A stretch of 64,000 bases of DNA from Nicotiana tabacum (GCF_000715075.1 NC_134085.1:155214178-155278177); one strand, 5' to 3'. Shown: positions 48,123-59,841, counted from the stretch's first letter. Numbers and translations: made by a program. Notes: generated by a model from the sequence alone, not told the origin.

Positions 48123-49847
48123 TTGGAAGCTTTTCTTTGATGGAGCCGCTAACATGAAAAATGTCAGAATAGAAGTCGTGCTTATTTCTGAAACAGGGCA
48201 TCACTACCCTGTTATGGACCAGCTTTGTTTCTATTATACCAACAACATGGCTGAGTATGAGGCATGCATTTTGGGATTGAGGTTAGCTGTAGATATGGGA
48301 GTTCAGGAAGTCTTGGTCTTAGGAGACTCGGATCTTTTGGTGCACCAGATTCAAGGTGAATGGGAGACTCGAGATTTAAAGGTCATACTGTATCGACAAT
48401 GTTTGCATGATCTTTGTCAATGGTTTCGATCAATAGCATTCTGGCATATTCCAAGGATCCGTAATGAGGTTGCCGATGCTTTGGCTACCTTGGCATCAAT
48501 GTTGCATCATCCGGACCAAATTTATGTTGACCCTCTGCATATTCAAGTTCGTGATCAGCATGCCTACTGTAATGTGGTTGAGGAATAACTTGATAGTGAA
48601 CCGTGGTTCCATGATATCAAGGAGTACATCAGGATGGGGGTATATCTGGCACAAGCCACATGAGATCAAAAGAGAACAATTCGACGTTTGGCTAGTGGAT
48701 TTTTCTTGAGCGGGGGAATTTTGTACAAAAGAACTCCAGATCTTGGGTTGTTGAGGTGCATTGATGCTAAGCAAGCCACGACTATCATGACCGAGGTACA
48801 TTTCGGAGTTTGGGGGCTGCATATGAGCGGGTATGTTCTGGAAAAGAAGATTCTTCGAGCAAGGTATTATTGTCTCACCATGGAACGAGACTATATTAGT
48901 TTTATGCGGAAGTATCATCAATGCCAGGTACACGGAGACCTAATTCATTATCGGTCATCTGAGTTGCACACAATGTTCACCCATTGGCCTTTTATTGCTT
49001 GGGTCATGGATGTCATTGGACCAATTGAGCCTGGCATCAAACGGGCACAGATTTATTCTAGTAGCCATCGATTATTTCACTAAGTGGGTTGAAGCTAAGA
49101 CTTTCAGATCTGTAACCAAGAAGGCAGTGGTCGATTTTGTTCATTCAAATATCATTTGTCAATTCGGAATCCCAAAGGTCATCATCACAGATAATGGTGC
49201 TAATCTTAACAATCATTTGATGAAAGAAGTATGTCAACAGTTTAAGATTACGCATTGAAATTCCACCCCGTATCGTCCTAAGGCAAATGGAGCAGTCGAG
49301 GCAGCCAACAAGAACATAAAGAAGATACTTCGGAAAATGGTTCAAGATTCCAAGCAATGATATGAATAGTTTCCATTTGCTTTGCTGGGTTATCACACTA
49401 TTGTTCGCACTTCAGTAGGTGCAACTCCTTATTTGCTGGTATATGGTACTGAAGTAGTGATACCCGCAGAAGTTGAAATTCCATCCCTTCAGATTGTTGC
49501 TGAAGCCGAAATTGATGATGATGAGTAGGTCAAAACCCATTTGGAACAATTGAGTCTGATTGATGAGAAAAGATTGGCAGCAGTGTGTCATGGCCAGTTG
49601 TATCAAGAGAGAATGGCAAGAGCATACAACAAGAAGGTGCGTACCCGAAAATTTGAAGTGGGTCAGCAAGCATTGAGACGCATCTTGCCACATCAGGCTG
49701 AAGCGAAAGGCAAGTTCGCCCCAAATTGGCAGGGGTCGTTCATTGTAACAAGAGTGTTGTCCAATGGTGCTTTATATTTAAAAGATATAGAAGGAAAATG
49801 TGTAGATATGGCTATCAAATCTGATGTAGTCAAGATATTATGTATGA
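48123..49847 (+). pseudogene. Element B archaeal-type RNase H and integrase
   Basis: Resumes at KLFFDGAAN-like sequence right after the Tekay patch. The second RNase H keeps MAEYEAC, GDSDLL and VADALA. Integrase has the finger (GLHMSGYVLEKKIL...YHQCQVHGD; the first Cys of the pair is Tyr), IITDNGANL, NGAVEAANK and FAPNWQGSFIVTRVL. Breaks: TAA at 48586-48588, TGA at 48661-48663, a frameshift near 49032, TGA at 49256-49258, two stops near 49358-49370, TAG near 49526, and a small deletion near 49834. By alignment with A the natural stop is TGA at 49845-49847. More decayed than A. Confidence 0.9.
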
Positions 49848-50177
49848 TTTCTTTGGTTTGTCTAATTGTTATTTGTACTTGACATGTTTTGAAGATTGGA
49901 ATGACGAAGGCATTTTATTCTGCTATCTAAACACTTTATCCTTTGTTACCCCTTTGAGCCTTATTTATTTCCTTTCATACCGCTCTTTTGGAATCAGTAG
50001 CAAAGTTTAGAAACACGGATGCAAAAGGTAAATAAAGAAGAAAAGAGGAAAAGAAGAGAAAAAGATAAAGAAAAAAAATGGAAAAGAACAAAGAAAAAAA
50101 AGAGAAAAGAAAAGAAAAAAAAGAGAAAGAAAAAGTAAAAGAGAAAAGTAACAAAAACAAAGCAATTCCTATGACAT

Positions 50178-50235
50178 GAACTACGTTTGACCTGATTCCT
50201 TTAAAGGATACGTAGGCAGTCTCATTGTTCGGTCC
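50178..50235 (+). other. Two-hairpin motif, copy 5 (after element B pol)
   Basis: GAACTACGTTTGACCTGATT, stem 1 TCCTT/AAGGA with almost no loop, GGATACGTAGGC, stem 2 CAGT/ATTG, ending TTCGGTCC. Position corresponds to copy 1 in element A. Confidence 0.7.
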
Positions 50236-50504
50236 CATCAAAATAAAATTCAAAAGTCCCCAGGCAAAGAAATTGGGACAAAAGTTGCAGTTCCGTAGGA
50301 GATCTGATTCCAAAAGTTGTAATCTTGAACTTATTTCAGTTGTTTTTGAGCCTTTATAATATCTTTTCCCCCTATCTAAAAGCCCACGTTAAGGTCTGAA
50401 GAAAGACCTTCCGATCAGTCTTTGAGGAATGCCAAGTCAGGCAAGATAGAGGTATGAGTCATCAGGGGATGCGTTCAACTCAAGGAAAATGAATAAATGA
50501 GAGA

Positions 50505-50679
50505 GTCTTATTGGTGAAAACCCTCGCGGGCACCGTAGGTCGTTGGAAAGATGAGAGAAATTAAAATGAGAGAGTTTTATTGGTGAAAACCCTCACGGGC
50601 ACCGTAAGGCGACGGTGAGTTGATAGATGAACAAATGAGAGAGGTTTGTTGGTGAAACCCCTTCAGGGTGCCTCAAGCC
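50505..50679 (+). repeat. Three tandem 37-nt hairpins, element B
   Basis: Hairpins at 50505-50541, 50574-50610 and 50643-50679, both spacings 69 nt. The third pairs GGTTTG/CAAGCC and CCC/GGG, where the first two pair a GTCTTAT-type stem with GTAGGTC or GTAAGGC. Loops and flanks vary but the 37-nt length does not. Confidence 0.8.
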
Positions 50680-51369
50680 GAACAAGGTTGGTGACTTTGC
50701 AAAGAGACTAGAATATGGAAATCCCGGGGCATAAAGTATGACAACTGAAAGGTGATTGGTTGAATAGGCTGGACTGATTAATCCGAAATGCATGTCATGA
50801 TCATTGGTTCCAGCTGCTTCACTCAAATAAGTCTCTTTTCCTTTTCTCCCTCAAACAGTCATCCAGTTTCGGATTTTCTTCTTTATTCCTAACTCTCGAA
50901 GTCATTGCATTTCATTTCTTTTGGGTTTATTTATCTAAGGCTTTTCTAATGTCAGCCTTGTTTAAGCAAGTAAGAAAGAATTTCAAAGCTTACTACCAAC
51001 TTCCAAATTGTACAAAGCAAAGTGCGGCCAAAATATACCAGAAATAGCACAATGCAAAAATGGAAAATAAAGTGTTAGTGAAAGTTCAAGTGGTCGAGTG
51101 GTTTGTTAATCTTGTGGAAAATACAGAGGAAGGACAAAAATGTAAAACAGCGAGTGAGTGCAGGTCACACGGGTCATTCAGGGTCCCGTGGGTGAGATTC
51201 AGTCAGAAAGTCAAACAATTCTTGGCCATTTTAAAGCAGCCAGTTAGAACAAAGCACAGCAGTGGAAAGGCCACCTTCAGCAAGAATGATGCAAACTAAC
51301 TACCACATTTTTCAAACTGATAAAGTTTTCTTTGATTGAAATAGGGGCAGGAAATTTTGTTTATTCCGG

Positions 51370-51700
51370 AGGAACCCTCCGTGAGGAAAGCATGTACCGG
51401 ACAGGTTCGATCGTAAGGCTTTAGGACCCGCTTGGATAATGGGATTTAATTTGAAGTTCTCAGGACCCTTCTGGACAATGGGACTTAGTTAAATTTCAAG
51501 ACATTCATGGGTAACAAGATCTAGAATAAGCTCTACCTCGAGGAAATATAAGCTGACTTTAAAGCTTTCGCTCTTAAGATGAGATTCAGTTTGAAATTTT
51601 CAGGACCCTCCTGGATAATGGGATTTTAGTTTTAAATTCTTAGAGATTTTGGGTAACATGATTCGATTAACACTCACAGATGTGCCCAGATACCAAACTG
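51370..51700 (+). repeat. Degenerate repeats with CAGGACCCTCCTGGATAATG core
   Basis: Three to four weak copies of TCAGGACCCTCCTGGATAAT and GGGATTTAG at irregular spacing. The layout CAGG-N6-CCTGG-ANAA matches the minisatellite unit that follows, so these look like diverged relatives of it. Confidence 0.65.
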
Positions 51701-51734
51701 GGGCAGAAAAGTTTCTTCGTTTGTCTATTTTGTT

Positions 51735-53090
51735 GTAATCAGGCGCCCACCTAGAGAACAAGGGAATAAATTCAAGTTTTTTGCTAATTAGGCGCCCACC
51801 TGGAGAACAAGAGAATACGATTCAAGTTTTTGGTAATCAGGTGCCCACCTGGAGAACAAGGGAATACAGTTCAAGTTTTGGTAATCAGGCGCCTACCTTG
51901 AGAATAAGGGAATACAATTCAAGTTTTTGGTAATCAAGCGCCCACCTGGTGAACAAGGGAATACAGTTTTAAGTTTTTGGTAATCAGGCGCCCACCTAGA
52001 GAACAAGAGAATGCAGTTCAAGTTTTGGCAATCAGGCGCCCACCTGGAGAACAAGGGAATACAATTCAAGTTTTTGGTAATCAGGCGTCCACCTGGAGAA
52101 CAAGGGAACACAGTTCAAGTTTTGGCAATCAAGCGCCCACCTGGAGAACAAAGGAACACAGTTCAAGTTTTGGCAATCAGGTGCCCACTTGGAGAACAAG
52201 GGAATACAATTCAAGTTTTGGCAATCTGGTGCCTACCTGGAGAACAAGGGAATACAATTCATGTTTTGGTAATTAGGCGCCCACTTGTAGAACAAGGGAA
52301 TACAGTTCAAGTATTTGGTAATCATGCGCCCACCTGGAGAACAAGGGAATACAATTCAAGTTTTGGTAATCAGGCACCCACCTGGAGAATAAGGGAATAC
52401 GGTTCAAGTTTTTGGTAATCAGGAGCCCACCTGGAGAACAAGGGAATACAGTTCAAGTTTTGTTAATCAGGTGCCCACCTGGAGAACAAGGGAATATAGT
52501 TCAAGTTTTTGGCAATCAGGTGCCCACCTGGAGAACAAGGAAATGCAGTTCAAGTTTTGGCAATCAGGCGCCCACCTGGAGAACAAGGAAATGCAATTCA
52601 AGTTTTGGCAATCAGGCGCCCACCTGGAGAACAAGGGAATACAGATCAAGATTTGGCAATCAGGCGCCCACCTGGAGAACAAGGGAATACAGTTCGAGTT
52701 TTTGGTAATCAGGCACCCACCTGGAGAACAAGAGAATACAGTTCAAGTTTTGGTAATCAGGCGCCCACCTGGAGAACAAGGGAATACAATTTAAGTTTTT
52801 GGCAATCAGGAGCCCACCTGGAGAACAAGGGAATACAATTAAAGTTTTTGGTATTCAGGCGCCCACCTGGAGAACAAGGGAATACATTTCAAGTTTCGGC
52901 AATCAGGCGCCCACATAGAGAACAAGGGAATGCAGTTCAAGTTTTGGCAATCAGGCGCCCACCTGGAGAACAAGGGAATACAATTCAAGTTTTTGGTAAT
53001 CAAGCGCCCACCTAGAAAACAAGGGAACACAGTTCAAGTTTCGGCAATCAGGCACCCACCTGGAAAACAAGGGAACCCATTTCGAAATTC
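51735..53090 (+). repeat. Minisatellite of element B 3' region, about 28 x 48 bp
   Basis: Unit CAGGCGCCCACCTGGAGAAC followed by AAGGGAATACAATTCAAG and TTTTGGTAAT. Period 47-50 bp, varying by the length of the T-run. The core is shared with element A, the tail is not. CAGG and CCTG form an interrupted palindrome in nearly every unit. Confidence 0.93.
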
Positions 53091-53338
53091 AATTCACGTT
53101 AGCAACAATAGAAATTCGCCTCGAGAGTACAATTTAACAGTTCAAGATACACCACAGAGCCGCAGAAACTAAAAGATCAAGTTTGAAGATATGTAGTTAA
53201 GATTATTGTAATTCATAGATTTTAGTTTAGTCTAGCTTCCTTTTATTTTGTCTCGGTGTAATAAGGAGTTCAGCAGGCAGTAGCAGCAGCAGCAATGAAA
53301 TCACAGCTTCTCGGTAGTCCCAGCTACCAAAACTTTCC

Positions 53339-53405
53339 GAACTACGCTGACCTGATTCCTTTATAGCCAGGGATATGTAGGCAACCTCGGAAGCAAGGTT
53401 CGGTC
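53339..53405 (+). other. Two-hairpin motif, copy 6 (upstream of element B polypurine tract)
   Basis: GAACTACGCTGACCTGATTC, stem 1 TCCT/GGGA, GGATATGTAGGC, stem 2 AACCT/AGGTT, ending TTCGGTCA. Counterpart of copy 2 in element A. Confidence 0.7.
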
Positions 53406-53505
53406 AAATCTTTCAAAAATGCTTCCCACGGAGTATTCAAGCGGGCAAAAATCGCTCGTATCCGCTCACTTTATATTTGCACAAAAACTCTTCGTGTTTC
53501 CGAGC

Positions 53506-53518
53506 AAAGAGGGGAAGC
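53506..53518 (+). other. Polypurine tract of element B
   Basis: AAAGAGGGGAAGC immediately before LTR start TGTGAGCACG. Confidence 0.82.
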
Positions 53519-56500
53519 TGTGAGCACGTGATTTGTGTCCTATATGAATTACTCCTATAAAATCCAAGAAATAGATTTTTTCCAACTATTTGCCATTTGT
53601 TAAGATTTTTAGGATTTTATTAATTGTTTGCATTTTTGTGCACGTTTAGTTTCTATTAAAAATCGTGAAAAATGCCAAAATACCATGCATTGAATTTAGG
53701 TTTTATTTTTACATTTTTAGGATTAATTAGTTAGTTATTTGTTCCATTAAAAATGAAAATTACAAAAATAGCCCATTTTACGTGTTTACCTTTTAATTGC
53801 TAGATTATTGATTTTCTTTTTGATTTAAGATTTAGGAATTTTTATAATTTTTAGGAAATTGGTTACTTTTACAGTTTAGATTAATTTAGGATTTTAATTT
53901 AAGTTTTTGATAAAAGAAAAAAAAAGGTAATAAAAGAGAATTGGACAAGAAGGGGTTTGTTTTAGTTGGGCCAAAGAGCTGAAGCCCTAACATTTTGCCC
54001 AAATCTGCCCCAAACATACCCCAAACCCGCCCCAAAATCCAAGACAAAATCAAATACTTGTTCCAGCCTTGCCTCCAACGACCCTGTTTCTTCCCTTTAT
54101 CATCACAGCCATTGGATTTTGATAATCCAACGGCCCGAAACTAAGGATCCCCTTAGTATTTAATTGTCCTAAAATGGTTCACCCCCCCACCAAACCTTGA
54201 AACCCCGGCTCACTCTCCGTATCTCAAACTCAGAAACAACAAACCCTAGCCGCCCTCTTACATTTCACCGTCTCCGTCGTCGACCACCCGTCGGAAATCG
54301 CCCACGGCGGCGACCATCTCCAAACACCACCAAAATTACACCCTATAATCCTCATCCTCTCCTCTTTTCGAATCCCAAAACGGCTTCCCTCAAATCGTCA
54401 CCAAGCACCTCGAATTTTAGATCTAAATTCGGAACCCCTAAAACCCTAAATCACCCAAACGACCCCAAATTCACACAATATAACCTCTAGCCTTCCCTCA
54501 CCACTGTCTCACTATTGATTGCCCAAAAATCACAGCCAAACTCATCAGATTTTAAATCTCAGATTCGTTGAACCCTGATTTCTCCTTTTCTGATTTTCCG
54601 ATCGATTGATTTGTCAAGTGAACCCAAAACATCCATTAGTCGTGTTCTTGTTAAGAACAATCGATTAATTGTAGTTCAAGTTCATTTCTTCCTTGATAAG
54701 TTTGGTCAAGTTCATAGTGGGTCCAGTTTGAAACAAATGTAGGTAATTTTCTTTGCTTTAATTCTATTTTTTTTTCTCTTTTCTTTTTCCCTTTCTGCTC
54801 TTGGTTTGGTCATCATAATTTCAATTATGTTTAGTTGTATTTTAGGTTTTGTGTGTCATTTGTTTTGTTTTTGTATTTAGGGATTCAGATTAGGATTTCA
54901 TCACAAGTCTAAGGTCAATTTAGTTCGATGAATGAAATAATTCTGTCCAATAGCAATTTATGATTTCAGTTTATGTTAAGAAGAATTTAGGTGTAGCTCA
55001 AGGTTCAATTGCATTGTTGTTGGTTATTTGAGCATGTTTAGTCAATAATTTTGTTTTAGAATACATCGATTTATCCATTCTAGTTTCCATAATCATTCCA
55101 ATATTTGTGCAAGTTCCATTTAGGGTTCATTGTCTAGCTTAGTTCATTATGAATTGGTTTTATTTAGAGGTTTAGGTTCATTCACCAGTTTTCAGATACT
55201 CCTTTCAACTTTGAATTTTGTTTGCTTTCAATCCGTTTGTAGATATTAGTTTGTTTGTTTTCTGTTTACATAGGTTTGTAAATGTTTAGGAACTCTTAGG
55301 GTGATAATTGGACACTTGAAAACTTAGGGGTTAAATTGGAAAATGAAATAGGGACTTTTCATATAATTCTGCATTTGGAAGCTTCCAGAATGGGGGGGAG
55401 CTATCCCTATTTGGTTAGCACAAATATGTTGAGCCAATAAGGGACAGCCAGCTGTCCCAGTTAGTTAAAAAGATGCCTTTTCAGGCTGGGGAATATTTCC
55501 TTGATTGGTTTTTGAGCACGTGGTCTTAGAGGCCTATAAGTAGTGCTTTTTTTTCACTCATACACAGACTTTTCAGCACTATTCTCTGCACCAAATTCTA
55601 AAAAACACATCAGAGATTAGACCATAAAAAATACTGAAAGTTTCTGCATTATTTTGGTTTAAATTGATTGGGATTACTCCTTGGTTTTTCTCCGTTAGTA
55701 AGAACTCCAAAGTTTTCGAGGGATTTCTGGTTTTCTGGGTTTAAAAAGGGTCTGAAGAAGTTGGATATTGTTCCTTTGAGTTGCTGATCTACTCTTACTG
55801 AACTTCTCATTTCCTTTTTGTTTTGTCTTAATATCTAGGTACCTCTCGGATTATAAATGATCTTCGAAGTGCAAACCTGTTTATTATATGTAGCTGAAAA
55901 TTGAAATCTATCGAAATGTTTTTTTTTACTTCCATGTTTTCTACCAAGTTCAATTAGTTATTTTGTTAGTTTTAGTTTGCTGCAGTATTCATGTGATTTG
56001 AATGTTTTTTATGGCTATTTGTTTAATGGAAAATGTTATATATATGAATGCCTGATAAGTCTATTGTTAAGGAGTATGTAGGATTTCAAGTTAGCATAAG
56101 ATTCATGTTAGTTTATTTGTAATAAAGATGCAGTTTATTTGGTGAGTTCTTCTGTTCTTTTGTGAGAATGTTCTGAAGCAGAACTTTAGCTTACATGGGT
56201 TTTGCTAAGATTTGTTGGGTTCTGAAACGTTTCATATAGTTATGGTTAAGTATTTAAGACGCTAGTTTGTTCTGTTTTTAGTCAAGTCAACTGAAGCTTT
56301 TTATTAACATGACATTATGCTCCATTTGACATTTCATGGCCTGTAAATAGTTTAATTATTTCAGTATTGATTTCCAGCTTTGCATTGTATGTATATGTCT
56401 AAGCAGCCAAGTATCAAGAAGGCCTTCAGCTCAATTTTGGTCCTGATGAGTTAACTTGTTTGACGTGAGGCCCAAAATAAAAAAATAACCAGATTTGGTT

Positions 56501-57515
56501 TTCTTTGATTTGGGCATAATTTCAGGCCCAAGAGTCGCCTGCCTCAGCCTTTTTTTTTTTGGCTTTTTGTTGAAAAATGGTTTGCAACGGGGAGTTCATT
56601 ATTTTGCTGGGTTTGTTTTTGACCCAACTTAATCGCCGGGAAGGGCTGACCATCCATTCTAGGCCGTGGGCTCAATTTCGAGTCCAAGTCTGGTGACTTT
56701 CTATAAAAATCATCAGTTGGTTCAATTTTTTCTCAAGTAATTGAAAGCCCGTTAATTTATCAATGTATATTCGCAATTAGTAAATTTAGACTAAATCTTG
56801 AGTTAGATTAATCAGAGACCTTATAATCCACTTTAATGGAACATAATTCTCTTCTATAAGTTAGATTGAGGTGTGACATTCATAACTGAATCACATATGG
56901 CCCTCATATTAATTTTATAACTTAGATACTAAAAAAATGAATTTCGTAGTTTGTTTTAGGCACGTTAATTAAACAATTATCATGGCTGCGGGCACGATTC
57001 CCGTGACGTTGTTGATATTTGTAATTACTAAAATTCGGTTGTACATTTTATGTGACCCGATTCTAATTTCCAACAAGGTTAAATAGAACATGTCGTGAAC
57101 CGCGAGTGCATTTCATGTAGCGTGGCTTACGATGTGTTTTAAATAACCTTGAATTTTCCTGAAATATTGAAAGGGTTTAAAAAGTTAAAAGTTCACGTAG
57201 GTTTAAAATGTGTAATTAATCAGATAATTGGGCCAGTATTAATAGTTGAGCGACCGTGCTAGAACTACGGAACCCGAAAATGCCTAACACCTTCTCCCGG
57301 GTTAACAGAATTCCTTAGCCGGATTTCTGTGTTCGCAAACCATAAATAAGAGTCATTTTCCTCGATTCGGGATTTTAAACCGGTGACTTGGGATACCATA
57401 AATTATCCCAAGTGGCGACTCTGATTCTAATATAAATAATCTCGTTTCGATTATCACTTAAATTGGAAAAACTCTCATTATACCCTTCCGAGGGTGTAAA
57501 AAAGGAGGTGTGATA
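53519..57515 (+). repeat. Element B 3' LTR, 4.0 kb
   Basis: Starts TGTGAGCACG and ends AGGAGGTGTGATA (final CA changed to TA). It carries TGCCTAACACCTTCTCCC and AGTGGCGACTCTG near 57280-57420. It differs from the 5' copy by many substitutions and by lacking the inverted block. No gene inside; the frames at 53966-54490 are not supported as coding. Confidence 0.9.
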
Positions 57516-57520
57516 CATAG
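57516..57520. repeat. Target site duplication of element B, right copy
   Basis: CATAG; partner of 34484-34488. The sequence that follows, joined to GCAAAATA before the left copy, gives a continuous end-like sequence for the Mutator-like element. Confidence 0.85.
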
Positions 57521-59841
57521 TTTATCCTACCACCTTGCACCTAAATTCCTATTACACACATGTTGACCACAGGTTAAACGTTGCACATCAAACCTTTCAA
57601 AAGTGTGTCAATGACACACCACTTTTGACCAACCTAGTTAATACTCAATGTTGCTTATTTAAATTAAAAATAAACGATTCTTTAATTAAAAATGGACAAC
57701 CTGACCCAAGCTTTAATCCCTACCTAAAAAATATCTGACCCGCTAGATTAAAAAACACCCCTCGACTAGATTAACAAACATATTTCTATTTTCCAAAAAT
57801 GTTCTTCAGCCCTAACCTTTGAAGGCGACTCTAATGAGAACACATATGCTGGTTGTTGTTGTTACTTTCGTCATTTTCAGGTTAGTATTCTCATTTTATA
57901 TTGTTCAATAGTTTAGATTTAGATGGGTGGGTCGAAATAGTTAGGGTTTATTTGGGTGTTTCGTTAGGAGTATTTTTAGGACTTTAAGACATCTTTATAG
58001 GGAATCTCTTGTCGTTGTCTACTGAAACCTGGTGCTTTTGAGCTTGTGTTGCCTTTTTCTTTTTTTATTGTGTTATATCTTTATTTATTGTCCATTTTTA
58101 TTTCTTTATTCTTTTGTTTTCATGTGAAATTGAAACATGTTGTCTGCTTGTTTCAGGAGGCAATGTCTTTTAAAATTGTTACTTTAAAGTGGTATTCCAG
58201 GGGTGAGTTAATTATTGGTCCTTTTAGTAGATATATGGTGGGGCAGTCATTCTTTGACTTTAGATGCGGATGCAGATAGGATTTCATTCTTTGAGCTTAT
58301 GGATTACACTAAAGAGATGGGACTAACTAACGTGATTGAACTGTATATATGCCCGATAGATAGGATTGACAAACTGGTAAATGTATTGAATGATAAGGAC
58401 ATTTTAGACATTTGTAATCACTTAGAGGATGGGGATACAGTAGAAATATATGTGACTCGTGCTACCCATTTATCAGTACATGACCCTATTGAAAAAGGGG
58501 AAGGTGTGAGTAGTAATAAGGCTTCTAGAAAAAGGCCTATAGAGGTTGAAGAGGTAGATGATGAAAATTCTGATGATATACACTGGACTTCAGAGAGCTT
58601 TGCTGATTCTAATGGAAATTCTTCTGATGTTGCTGGGAATGAAGGAGAAATAGACATAGACTGGACTTCTGATAGTTCTGATGAAGTTTACTTGAATGTT
58701 CCTGATGACAATGATCTCCAATCTGATATCCATGAGGAGTTTGGTAAAGCTAGAAAGCAGGTAAAGAGAAGCAGAATAAAAAGAAGTGAAAAGCCTAAAG
58801 AGAGGGGTGATATAAACATAGATAAAGTAGGTGTAGATATTGGGTTTGATAAGCTGCGTACAGGTAGTAAGCAAAATAGGTATGAAGGTCTAATTGGGAC
58901 TAATAACCCATACTTTCGTTCTTCATATGCTGAAAGCTTTGCTTCTGATGTGGAAGGTGAAGATGGTGAAGAACATAATAGGAAAATGGAGGGAAAAAAA
59001 GAAGAGATTTATCTTTGATCCTACTGCCAAGAAAATAACTTGGGAGTTAGTATTGATATTTAAAAATGTTGATGAGTTCAGGGAAGCAGTCACCAAATAT
59101 GCAATTCAAAAAAGGGTGCAGATTGAGAAGTACATAAATGAGCCACATAGAGTGAGAGTAAAATGTATGGTACCTAAATGTGGATGGCTTCTAGCAGCTA
59201 GTAAAGATGGCAGATCCAATAATTTCAAGGTGAAAAAATATAATCCAGTACACAAGTGATATACAACCAACAAGAACAAGTTGCATAATTTAAAAAATTT
59301 TGCAAAAAAATACAAGAGCAGAATTATATCATAACCAGGTATGCAAGTTTGGGAGTTGAGAAAATTGATAAAGCAAGAACTGGACCTCTATATAGGGAGA
59401 TCAACTGCCTATAAGACTAGAGCTAATATACTGAAAGAAATCATTAGTGATGTGCATCAAGAGTTCAAAAGGCTCTATGACTACAGAGATATGATTTTGC
59501 AAACCAATCCTGAGAGTACATGTGTGGTGAAAGCAGAAGATCAATGTGATGGAAAATTGTTATTTTCTAAAATCTATGTTTGTTTACATGCCATGAAGAG
59601 GGGTTGGCTTGAAGGATGCGGAAGAATTATTGGCCTTGATGGTTGTTTCTTGAAAGGAGTTTGCAAGAGACAACGTTTTGTAGTTGTCTCCAAAGATGGA
59701 AATAATCAGATATTTCCAATTGCATGGGCAGTTGTAAAGGTGGAGAACACCTTCACATGGACTTGGTTTATGAAATGTTTGAGTGAAGCTTTGAGCTTAG
59801 AAAATGGTAAAGACTTTATAATTATGTCTGATATGCATAAA

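Larger units (their letters stand above)
49848..53518 (+). other. Element B 3' untranslated region
   Basis: 3.7 kb without genes and colinear with 10584-13478: two-hairpin motif (50178), three 37-nt hairpins (50505-50679), degenerate repeats (51370-51700), minisatellite (51735-53090), two-hairpin motif (53339), polypurine tract. Frames within the array (51977-53015) are repeat artefacts. Confidence 0.85.
34489..57515 (+). mobile_element. Element B: Tat/Ogre-like retrotransposon, 23 kb, patched and old
   Basis: Bounded by CATAG direct repeats and related LTRs (34489 and 53519). Contents: 5' LTR, tRNA-Arg-type primer site, leader, ORF1, gag, RT-RNase H, archaeal-type RNase H, integrase, a 3.7-kb 3' region, polypurine tract, 3' LTR. 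ORF1 between primer site and gag plus the two RNase H domains indicate Ogre. The LTRs differ far more than those of A, so B is older. Four rearrangements without target duplications interrupt it: an inverted LTR block, an 883-bp gag duplication, a foreign ORF in place of protease, and a Tekay LTR-primer patch in pol. Confidence 0.9.

Noticed and set aside
51893..53015. Overlapping long frames on both strands
   Set aside because: Produced by the 48-bp minisatellite of element B; open on both strands and in several phases.
11987..53090. Possible CRISPR arrays from evenly spaced CCACCTGG units
   Set aside because: Whole units repeat, including the supposed spacers. The setting is a plant retrotransposon 3' region, so these are minisatellites.
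57535..58279. Short frames at the left of the MULE as separate genes
   Set aside because: The first lies in the terminal repeat. The second is the true transposase N-terminus before a one-base shift and is covered by that entry.
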